Source of the DNA: Pachyseris speciosa
Lineage: Eukaryota > Cnidaria > Anthozoa > Scleractinia > Pachyseridae
DNA length: 64,000 bases
Direction: 5' to 3'
NCBI GenBank assembly: GCA_016490735.1
Contig: JAEMWC010000021.1
Span: 1,902,501 to 1,966,500 of the forward strand
The translations under genes and the position numbers were made by a program. Of the stretch, positions 56,401 to 64,000 are shown one piece after another. The notes beneath the pieces were generated by a model, which worked only from the letters and a program-made list of their open reading frames with translations, was not told the origin of the DNA and ran no database searches. The first letter of the stretch is position 1. The number at the start of each line of letters is the position of its first letter.

Positions 56401-59400
56401 GGTCAGGGAGCATCTACGAAAGCAACGAAAGGAAGCCAAATACAATGGCAAGTCAAAAAGTAGGTCTTATACAGTTGTAATATTTATATTAATAATATTA
56501 TTTGAAGGGTTTTCTGCAAAAGAGGTATATATCATCATTTGCCTGTAAAATCCAATCTCTGTAAATTCACTCAACTTTGGCATAGATCGATAATGGTGTC
56601 AGAAATAAAGTTCTGTACTGATTTTTTATTTAAAGGCCTGGATTCAGGAAATTGGTGTTATGGCTTTACCCTAGCTGAAAGTGAACTGTTATACTGAAGT
56701 TAAATTGTCAAGTAGTGATGGTACATGTAATTCGTATCCTTAAACTGCACATGAACCTAAATTTGAAGCTAGTTTTTTTCTCCAATAAGAAAATAGGTGT
56801 TTTAAGAAATATTTTGAGGGGAAAATAATTTTAGTAAAAGTAGCAGGTACTTATTTTAAAATGCAACAAAAGTTAAATGGGCCTTTCTCACTAAAATTCT
56901 AGATAAGAACTTGCAGGGTCTGGTGAATAGTCGTGCATCACTGGTGTGTACTCAGTCGAGTGCGTCACTGTTTTTATGAGTTCTGTGGTACAAAAATGTC
57001 AGATGACTATCAAGATTCACTATTGGCACTGAAAGCTTCAAAAAACTTTCCAGGTTAATGCTTTTTTTCCTTCTCCACGGGTGTTTTGTGCCTGAACAGC
57101 ATACACTGTACACACCGTACACTCGAGTGACATCACAAAGACCTTTTGGCCACCTCGTTGCACAAAATGTCTCAAATTTCAGGCCACGGTGGGAATTTTA
57201 GAACCACTATAACTAGCAAATCCTCCTCATGAAAAGGAGGGAAACAACTGAAAATTGTGAAATATGGGAAATAATATAAGCTATATTAAAACGTAAAATA
57301 ATATTGGTACATGTAGTTAATTTTCAATTCAATTGTACATGTGCACTAAACCTTTGTTGTTTTAACAGTGTTCAGTGTTCAAAACCTAAGAAAGCCAACT
57401 AATCTTTACCTGACACACCAAATGATTCTTAAGATACATGTAGATAGACCCATGCCTATTTGCTCCCCAAACTTTGAAAGCTACATGTACATATACACTG
57501 TACATGTCTCTGGAGCTCTTTTTACAGTGCAACAATTTCAACCTGGGCCATCCAAGGTATTTTAACCAATCAGTGACAGATTCATTAACAAAGAATTTTG
57601 ACTTTGTGGTTTTCAAAGCCAATGAAATTCAATCCTAAATTTAACTTGGCGGTGGGAACAGACGCGTTGACAGATCCAAAATGTCACTGAAAAAATTATA
57701 TTTTGAAGTGGCCACGAATAAACAGTACTGCGGCATTTACTGACCTGTCGAAAGAAAAACAATTTGAAAGTAAGAAATGCCCTTTATTCCAACCAATGAA
57801 CCTCCTAAAAAAGTGGAAGCCGGCAAATGTGAATCTTGTGAAATCCGCAACGAATGTATCAGCAATGAAAAACATACCAACGGTCACTTTGTAATGACTG
57901 GCTTACGCAAACCACGGAGGCTTTGAAAAAGATATTGGGCCAATTGTTGTTTTGGATTTCAATCACTCAGACATCTTTCACTATTGATTCAAATTCTTTC
58001 GACAAAAGGCCGCTGTGATAATCAAAATCCATTTATTGACTAAAACTGTGCACACAGGCGAAAAATCAAATGCAGCCACTTCAAAGTATTTTGTGATGAA
58101 ATTTTGAATCTGTCGCGTCTCTTCTCATGGTTGAAAAATACAAGTTAAATTTAGGATTGCATTTGATTGGCTTTGAAAACCGCAAGTTGAAATTCTTAGT
58201 TAAAGAATCACCTTTTCATTGGTTAAAAAACCTCGGATGGCCCCGGTTGAAATTATTGCACTGTAATGCTTGTTTGTATGTATCTTGTATGGGCTGTTTT
58301 TTCAGAACACAAGAAGGATCCAGGAATTCCAAATCTTTTTCCTTTCAAAGAGGAAATTCTCAAACAGGCTGAGGAAAAAAAGAGAAGGGTGAGGAAGGTG
58401 TAACTTGATATTTTCTGAAGGGATACAGTTACTGTTAGTACTGTTTCATTGTTTATGGACAGTGTACAAATTGTAACCTTTTTAAATACAGTCAAACTTT
58501 CATTATCTGGACCTTGATTCCAGATTTTTCAATTATCCGGACTTGCTTACACTAGAGCTTGTTCCTGATTTTCATGACTATTAATTAGCCATATTTAAGA
58601 TCTGCAGCAAAGCTTTTTCCCTTCAAATTACGTAATGAAACTCCGGTTCAAACTGAATTTGTTTCCCTTCAAAACACAAATCTGTTTGCGCTTTGAGCTC
58701 ATGCACACCATACTACAACAATGCATTTCACTGCTCTGATTTGCCCAGGTGTTCTTAAATTTTTGTAAGTGAAATTCCATGCTCCACTTGTTCAGTCATT
58801 CAGTTTTAGTTTTGGCTCATTAATATTCATATTTTCGATTATCCGAACTCTTGATTATCCAGACTGTTCAGCTCAGTCCCTACAAGTCTGGATAATCGAG
58901 GTTTGACTGTAGTTGCACAACTCCACAAGTGTGTGCCTTTTTTTTCAGCTTTTATACTTATCCTGTACATGTACATAAATATCATCCTTCATCCAAACAA
59001 AATCCAAAAAACATGTACCAGTTACAACAGTTGATCAGTCTACAATCTGGGCCTTAGCCAGATGAAGATTTTTACCGAGGCAATGCCTGTAAAAAGAAAA
59101 CCGACAAAACACCTTCAATAATATTCATTTATTATTTTTTAATGTATAGCCTCTTTATACAGGAACCTCAAGAAAATGCTTATGCAATTGTGAAACTACA
59201 TGTAGAAAGCCTGTTTGCACTTTTGTAAGACACACATATTAAAGAACAAAAATAACATAAATTCAACATTATTTTTTTACTGAGGCAAGTGCGTTAGTAA
59301 CAGATGTTTCCAATGCAGATTAATGTTTCCAATGGTTTACGGCCACAAAGTTTGTGCCCCTGGCCGCCCTATACCAAACTCTGTTAAATTTTGAGTGCTG

Positions 59401-60456
59401 CAATGTACATTTTCCTGAATAACTCATGTACAGGATATCACACACCCCTAAGACTTTGACAGGTCATTTATTTACTATTTTTCCACAATATCTCAATGGA
59501 CATTATTTTTTGAATGATATTAAAGTGATTTTATGACATGACATGAAAAATGCTCAATATTTTTTCGCCTCGCATTTCACCGAGATTCCAGGTAACATTT
59601 ATACAAAAAAATCCTCTTTCATTTAATGCAAGCTACATGTAGCAGACCTATGAGGAAACACAAACTCTTAAGTAGTATCAAGAGCCACCAATCATTCATC
59701 TTTTTTCTCTGGGTTATCGTTTTCTAGGTATTAGGTTTTTTATACTGTCATTTTTCCTCTGTCATAATTTTCTAGACATCCTTAACACAAGTACCCAATG
59801 TTGAATGTTCTTGACCAATGCGATGTACAGTATAAGATTGAAGGCAGTGCAACTATCTGTACATGATTGATGATGTCATAGTGAAAATAAAATATGGGAA
59901 AGAATTCAGATCTCGTTATGCTAACTTTTTCATAATAATTATGACAACTGTGTAGTTGAATCGTTGACAGAGGTAACAAATTGCAATTTCCCATTGCCTC
60001 TTGGATGAAGGCCAATATGGCCTCTAGTTGCCCCTTCTATGTGAGGTCTCAGATTTATAGCAAGTCATGAATACAGTGGTAAATTAAAAAGAAGATTTCG
60101 GGCTTTCATGTACATATCATGTTTATTGCATGCCTTAATGGATTTTATACTGATTTTTTTCAAACACATGTGCTGACAGTTTAGGGGTGTCAGTAATTTT
60201 GATGTACAGTAGGCAGCGATGTGTAAAGAGTAGCTGGGGAATCCAACTATTGTGCTACAGTCAATATGTGGCCAGGGATCTAAATCAGAATTTCTAAGGA
60301 ATAACAGTCCTGCAGTTACAGTTGTACTATTATTTACAGCAACAAGAGGCAAATGAAAGGAGAAAACAGAACAGACTAAAGGAAGTGAACAAGAAACGAA
60401 ACCTTGAAAGTCTACAGAAGGATGCTGAAAAAAGGGGGAAGGAGTTTGAAAAGAAG
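53419..60456 (+). CDS. GNL3: Nucleostemin (GNL3 family) GTPase, 5' part: five exons
   Basis: Five exons (53,419-53,431; 53,501-53,553; 56,402-56,459; 58,306-58,388; 60,340-60,456) join to 324 nt or 108 codons without a stop, with GT-AG introns of phases 1, 0, 1, 0. The product has KRMTAHKRYKIQ, VREHLRKQRKEAK and KDPGIPNLFPFKEEIL, in the order and spacing of the N-terminal Grn1-type basic domain and following coiled coil of GNL3. In that family this basic domain directs nucleolar localisation and partner binding, and the protein acts in 60S ribosome biogenesis and proliferation control. The circularly permuted GTPase domain (G4-G5-G1-G2-G3) should follow downstream but is not in the window. 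The start is supported by ACCATGG and the MxRPK beginning. GNL3L is less likely because its N-terminus differs. Confidence 0.9.
53501..53553 (+). CDS. GNL3: GNL3 exon 2, residues 5-22
   Basis: Acceptor TTTCTTTTAG and donor GTTTGT bound a 53-nt exon encoding KKQSKRMTAHKRYKIQRK, the core of the basic N-terminal domain. The GTTTGT donor departs from the common GTAAGT/GTGAGT. Confidence 0.9.
53722..55476. mobile_element. hAT-like element with nested fold-back structure in GNL3 intron 2
   Basis: TAAAAACA occurs at 53,722-53,729 and 55,469-55,476, an 8-bp duplication as expected for hAT. The ends GGCATGTGCTAAAA and TTTTAGCACATGCC are inverted repeats that lead into GGACGATGGACGATGG-type short repeats. 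Inside are two interleaved inverted pairs (about 53,730-54,180 against 54,720-55,080, and 54,430-54,730 against 55,085-55,380). Four TGTCACATAATCTTTA-type repeats lie at 53,932-54,015. There is no transposase frame. Confidence 0.75.
55495..56050 (+). mobile_element. MITE with AGTATAAATCTACTAG ends, fold-back core
   Basis: The outer ends AGTATAAATCTACTAGCGTTC and GAACGTCTAGTAGATTAATATACT are inverted repeats. The core (55,567-55,752) is a second inverted repeat of about 75 bp per arm (AATAGATTCCATGTTGCC, TCAGTAATAGATCACAG). I recall near-identical sequences as a very common coral repeat. Open frames at 55,539-55,853 on both strands are shadows of the fold-back. Confidence 0.75.
55957..56022 (+). 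pseudogene. 21-codon ORF start captured in MITE, Crypton/KIAA1958-like
   Basis: The frame MAAASSRFRSVCEEDLDNLLV ends in TAG. It resembles the N-terminus of the abundant cnidarian proteins with a tyrosine-recombinase-like (Crypton-derived) domain, as I remember them. If right, the MITE is a deletion derivative that kept the start of its parent's gene. Confidence 0.35.
56053..56142. repeat. Small fold-back, AACAATTAGATTAT ends
   Basis: AACAATTAGATTAT faces ATAATCTAATTGTT, with GATAGCTGAT/ATCAGCTATC inside. It abuts the preceding MITE directly. Confidence 0.6.
56402..56459 (+). CDS. GNL3: GNL3 exon 3, residues 23-41
   Basis: Acceptor TTTGTAG and donor GTAGGT bound a 58-nt exon encoding VREHLRKQRKEAKYNGKSK plus one base. 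The VREH-RK-RKEAK motif is diagnostic of the family's basic domain. Confidence 0.9.
56460..57522 (+). other. GNL3 intron 3, proximal part, no feature seen
   Basis: AT-rich sequence with scattered ACATGT words. I find no additional exon or clear repeat. Confidence 0.5.
57525..58263. mobile_element. TA-target element with about 120-bp inverted ends, 739 bp
   Basis: TA (57,523-57,524) precedes CAGTGCAACAATTTCAACC and TA (58,264-58,265) follows GGTTGAAATTATTGCACTG. The inverted ends extend about 120 bp. CAGT-type ends with TA duplication fit Tc1/mariner or pogo-like elements. The interior has a 63-codon open frame with no domain. It ends only 42 bases before GNL3 exon 4, so it probably supplies the polypyrimidine/branch environment there. 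Confidence 0.75.
58306..58388 (+). CDS. GNL3: GNL3 exon 4, residues 42-69
   Basis: Acceptor TTTTTTCAG and donor GTGAGG bound 83 nt, reading KHKKDPGIPNLFPFKEEILK and QAEEKKRR. KDPG-PN--PFKE is the conserved stretch between the basic domain and coiled coil of GNL3. Confidence 0.9.
58489..58909. mobile_element. pogo/Tigger-like MITE, 421 bp
   Basis: TA (58,487-58,488) precedes CAGTCAAACTTTCATTATC and TA (58,910-58,911) follows GATAATCGAGGTTTGACTG. CAGTCAAACCTCGATTATCCGG-type ends and TA duplication are typical of pogo/Tigger elements. Several more ATTATCCGGA-like words lie inside. Confidence 0.8.
58912..60339 (+). other. GNL3 intron 4, distal part, no gene seen
   Basis: The stretch is AT-rich, with several ACATGTA words. 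Frames on the - strand (59,782-60,352) show no domain. Confidence 0.5.
60340..60456 (+). CDS. GNL3: GNL3 exon 5, residues 70-108, coiled coil
   Basis: Acceptor TATTTACAG; the frame continues in phase 0 and gives a Lys/Glu-rich helix (QQEANERRKQNRLKEVNKKR, then NLESLQKDAEKRGKEFEKK), matching the family's coiled coil before the GTPase domain. I place the donor at GTGGAA after AAG; reading on would add about 50 unrelated codons before a stop, so the exact 3' edge is less certain. Confidence 0.8.
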
Positions 60457-60896
60457 GTGGAATATAGAATCAATGCAAAAGACATGAAGCAAAATCTCAT
60501 GACCTTAAGTACAATTTTTGATAATTATACTGTAATTATATTAAGTACTTGTGATTTTGAAGGTTCTCAATTAATTGCACAAGCCTCCTGAGAACTTTCA
60601 AAATCACTTGTATCTACATGTATTAATCAAAACTTGTACTCAAGGCCTTGGAATCAAAAAATCATCCCTGGCCAGTGAATTGCATTATTTTCAGTTTATG
60701 TGATTTTTTTTGTCCGATTTCAGCTGTCAAAACATTCAAAATTTCCACTCTTGGCTCTTGTCGTGTGCTGTTGCCATGGGAACTTAATTGGTACTCCTCC
60801 TGTGTACTATTTTTGATATTAATTGTACTGCTCTCAGCCAATCAGAATTAAGTAATTTTGCTGAGTGTACTATAAGCTGATTTAATACAAATAATT
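60457..60896 (+). other. GNL3 intron 5 start with small hairpin
   Basis: GTGATTTTGAAGGTTCTC (from 60,549) faces GAGAACTTTCAAAATCAC (to 60,607). Sequence from 60,660 to 60,870 (CTCTCAGCCAATCAGAATT) resembles a dispersed repeat. No exon recognised. Confidence 0.5.
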
Positions 60897-61112
60897 GAAG
60901 GGCTTGGTGGAAAACTATGCTAAGTAGATTTTTAAGTGAATGCATTTTTGGCCCGTATTTTCTCGAAGATTAAGTGTAAAGCAGCGAAAAAAAGTACAGG
61001 GCAATGTTAACCACATAAAAACAAGCCTGTATGCCAAAAAAAAGCAGCAATTTTGGAGCAAAAAAAAAAAGTCCCAAAAATCCACTTAGCATAGTTTTCC
61101 ACCAAGCCCTTC
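60897..61112. mobile_element. MITE, GAAGGGCTTGGTGGAAAAC ends, copy 1
   Basis: Inverted ends of about 35 bp (GAAGGGCTTGGTGGAAAAC and GTTTTCCACCAAGCCCTTC) enclose a 216-bp element with A-rich tracts. ATT occurs on both sides, a possible 3-bp duplication. Confidence 0.75.
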
Positions 61113-61118
61113 ATTTTA

Positions 61119-63382
61119 TTAAGTCTGCTTATTAACATTCATGAAGCAATGCCCAAGGGCATTCTTTATTGAAAACTAAGTGCCAAATGCTCGTAACTGA
61201 AGAGTAAAACTGAAACTGGATATGAAATGATTGACAGGTAGAAATGATTGTTCCATAGTGTGACGTAGACTAAACGTTTTGGCAGTTAAAACATTGATAC
61301 TTACACGACGTGTCTGCCAGAGCTCCTGACTCGATCCGCGCAAGCTTGTTTGATTTAATTGAATTGTCAATTTGCCTGTTCGCCCGGTGGTCGAGGACAT
61401 CATTATAAGTCTTGAGACCCACAAGTCAAACACAGCTGAAAGAAGCCATTCGTGTTCTCTCTGCTTGCCAAACCATGAAGAGATATATTAATTTGACTAG
61501 AGCTCCGGTTTAGGAGTAGAGATTAAGAGCTGGGCAGAAAAAAAACTCTGAAAGCATCTCTTGTCTAAAAAGCGGCTCCGTTTTGCTAGTCTTGGTCCAT
61601 TTGTGAATGGTTGCCTTCTAGAATTTGCGAAAAGGAGAGGTGTTTTTGGAGTTTAGGGCCAAAAACTCAGTGATTTGCAGTGTGTCTTTTGCTCGCGGAG
61701 GCCATAACATTCCCACAATTCATTGTGGCCAAAGTGGGCACTGTCTCGTGGGCCAATTCATTGCAGCTGAAGCGGGCGCTGTCTGGCAGGCCATCGAAGC
61801 CATGAAACAGTTCGTCAAAATTCGGAAACATTACGGAGAATTCATCCGAGAGATCAGAGGGAAATCAGCATGACGAGAAGTCTGTCCGTTATTGATGAGT
61901 ATCTTGAAAACAATCCAGGGAAAAGTTGCATTGGAACGCATGGCAAATATTACCAAGTGCGGAATATACCCGTGGTCGGTCGTCAAGTTGTTGTGTAAAC
62001 ACATGTACAGCAGGTAGACATGCTGCCGAATTTTGACATAATTATAATTTAAAATCACTTTTGCATTGATCAACTTGGTTATTTTGATTCTATGGAGGCT
62101 TGTAAACATCAGCAAAACATATTTTCAAACGAGATAAACACCAGCGAAAAAGTATTTGCGTGCGAGATATTTTTATTAACAAGTCATTGTGTTACGCATC
62201 AGGCAATAGGGATTAAATTTCACATCTTATGCAAATATTTAGGTTTTGAAGCCAACAAAAATAGTGAAGTATTTTGTTCCAATTTTTTCACTGTCGTCAT
62301 TTACGTTGATTTGTGATACAATTTTCATTCCACTGTTTCCATTTGACGACAAAAATGAACCCTTCAAAATTGTTTCAAATGACCAAAGCATGCGAAACGC
62401 CAGTCAAAGTTCTGTTTTGAAAACAGACAGAAACCGACGGGAAAGAGCTTAGTACTCTTTTAATCTCTCTTAATTTTGCCCTTGAACATCATTAACTCAA
62501 ATTTTCATTGTTGCTCACGAACAGAAGTTGTTGGTATCGGCCAAAACCTATCTTCAAGTAAGAACAGCTGTCCTTAATATTTTATTCTATTTCTCAGCTG
62601 ACAGCAAGCTTTTTGAGCACTAAGTTAGAATCAAATCCGATCCTGCGGCATGCCGTTTTCAACCAAACCACCATCTTCAGCGCTTTACTTATATCGGCCA
62701 AAGCCTTTCTGAAAGAATAAGAGTCAACCAAGAAACCTGTGCACTCTTTTCATTTCAGAGGAACCCTTTAAGCTGATTGAGACTCAAAATACGCTGCTTA
62801 CTTTATAACGTTAACATTTGCAATGCCCTAAGCCTAACCCTATCCCTAGCTCTAACCGTAACCCTAGCCCTAATTTTAACCCTAACTCTAAACTTAACCC
62901 TAGCCCTAATTTTTAACCCGAACGCTAAACTTAACCCTAGCCCTAATTTTAACCCTAACTCTCAACTTAACCCTAGCCCTAATTTTAACCCTAACTCTCA
63001 ACTTAACAATAACCCTAAATCTTTTGAGTGCTGTTTTCAAGTCGGACAAAATCTATGCGCGCTGGCTTAAGGTTAACCAACACTGATGTGTGCTGTTTTT
63101 AAGTCAAGCAAGAATGTTGCACACTGCTTTCCCGGTAAGGAAGCTTCTTGAGCACGATCAGTAAGCAAAGCACTGGTAATAAGCGCTGCATAAATTTAAA
63201 AAAGTCAACCATTTCCAAGTCGGATGGGCATCTTGTGTGCTGTTTATGAGTCAAAAAGGCACATTGTGCATTCAACAGGGATGTTCCTGTTCTCTTAATT
63301 CAGTTACGAGCATTTGGCGCTTAGTTTTCAAATAAAGAATACCCTTGGGCATTGCTTCATGAATGTTAATAAGGCAGACTTG
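61119..63382. mobile_element. Candidate 2.26-kb element with about 85-bp inverted ends
   Basis: AAGTCTGCTTATTAACATTC near 61,121 and its complement near 63,380 open inverted repeats of about 85 bp (with GCCAAATGCTCGTAACTGAA). The interior has an 82-codon frame (61,625-61,873) with a partial internal repeat (GGCCAAAGTGGGCACTGTC and GCTGAAGCGGGCGCTGTC) and a telomere-like block. MITE copies 1 and 2 flank it directly, so the inverted ends and the MITEs may form one larger mobile unit. Confidence 0.55.
62826..63019 (+). repeat. Interstitial telomere-like CCCTAA block
   Basis: Degenerate CCCTAA units (CCCTAGCCCTAATTTTAACCC) are arranged in a 36-base higher-order repeat, clearest from 62,890 on. 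TTAGGG is the telomere repeat of cnidarians and vertebrates. The 97-codon frame over it is a composition artefact. Confidence 0.8.
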
Positions 63383-63383
63383 T

Positions 63384-63614
63384 GAAGGGCTTGGTGGAAA
63401 ACCTTTTTACTAATGCTAAGTGGATTTTTAGGTGAACGCATTTTTTGGCTCACATTTTCTCAAAGACTAAGCGCAAAGCAGCGAAAAAATACAGGGCAAT
63501 GTTAACCACATAAAAACAAGCCAGTGTAGGAAAAAAAACAGCAATTTTGGAGCAAAACAAAAAAAAAGTCCCAAAAATCCACTTACAGTAGCATAGTTTT
63601 CCACCAAGCCCTTC
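63384..63614. mobile_element. MITE, GAAGGGCTTGGTGGAAAAC ends, copy 2
   Basis: 231-bp copy in the same orientation as copy 1, with small insertions (CTTTTTACTA and ACAGT near the two ends). No target duplication visible. Confidence 0.75.
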
Positions 63615-64000
63615 AATTATTACTTGATGGTTGCTTGATGGTGTTTTGAATACGTGTACATAATAATAATAATAATAATTATCATTCGATACTTTTTTCC
63701 CTTCCTTTTCATTGGCCCAGAGCCTACCATGTGACCTACAAATAACTGCCTACAAATAATGGCCTGCTCGTGCGCAGTACCATCCAACTGTGATTTTTCT
63801 GCAAATAATATTCTGCTCATGCTTAGTTGTGTCCACGTGTCCAAGCTCTTCAAATTCGGTGAAAAATGACAGATTGTTTCACACTTCCCGAAAATAATAT
63901 TATGAAAAACAAGCTCGGTGATCGAATGATAAAACTATTATTGAACTCGGTTTTTGCAAAATATCGTGATTTGCCAGTGTCTTGCAGTTCAATTATTTGC
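63615..64000. other. GNL3 intron 5, window end, short microsatellite
   Basis: (TAA)n at 63,661-63,679 and AT-rich sequence; no exon of the GTPase domain is recognised before the window ends. Confidence 0.5.

Noticed and set aside
61625..61873. 82-residue frame as a further GNL3 exon
   Set aside because: It has its own stop, no similarity to GNL3 and lies within the inverted-end element.
62777..63070. 97-residue frame rich in Leu-Thr and Asn-Pro
   Set aside because: It is the translation of the telomere-like repeat block.

Overview
The window is animal nuclear DNA, most probably from a stony coral or another anthozoan. The only conserved cellular gene I can identify is the 5' half of a nucleostemin (GNL3) gene on the + strand from 53,419, split into small exons by repeat-filled introns with animal-type splice sites. 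Several interspersed repeats resemble families I remember from coral genomes. That species-level inference rests on memory, not on a search.

Layout. (1) 1-46,951 is one very large nested repeat array. Its units are A (about 1.0 kb, or 1.5-1.7 kb when carrying a passenger element F), D (about 4 kb, related to A but with (TTA)n tracts), C (about 335 bp), B arms (about 0.5-1 kb) and E (1.25 kb, long terminal inverted repeats). The array has two inversion centres: one around the E copy at 3,400-4,644, the other a giant imperfect palindrome centred near 26.35 kb, with arms of roughly 16-20 kb. (2) 46,952-53,418 is non-array sequence with decayed relics of D, a fold-back repeat and a broken reverse-transcriptase fragment. 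(3) 53,419-64,000 is the GNL3 5' region: five exons (108 codons) in frame, and introns loaded with hAT-like, TA-target and fold-back elements plus an interstitial telomere-like block. The GTPase domain lies beyond the window.

Most striking observation. Almost every A and D unit carries, at the same place, a branch-site-like TTTAACCTCT, a pyrimidine tract ending in CAG, a 21-nt segment (18 nt in three copies, 22 nt in three) and a GTAAG-type donor. I count 24 such microexons, 12 per strand. In only one of the three phases are all the 18- and 21-nt copies open. In that phase each 21-nt exon encodes exactly one charged heptad, such as ELKKQHE, VEEKFEE, ERRKQLE or EMLKRLQ, with phase-1 introns on both sides. 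Exon duplication or skipping would then add or remove heptads of a coiled coil or single alpha-helix without changing frame. This is the best candidate for an undescribed system. I cannot see the 5' and 3' ends of a host gene, and no expression evidence is available here.

Mobile DNA is dated well by empty/filled comparisons among repeat copies: F (TTAA target) entered once and was amplified as a passenger; a CCCTTTA-ended TTAA MITE sits at 14,857; a TAA-target Harbinger-like MITE sits at 26,128 in the palindrome spacer; a 522-bp element sits at 29,710. Most long translations in the array (poly-Leu, poly-Tyr, poly-Asn, and the recurring 60-residue frame in F) are shadows of repeats and are not annotated as genes.
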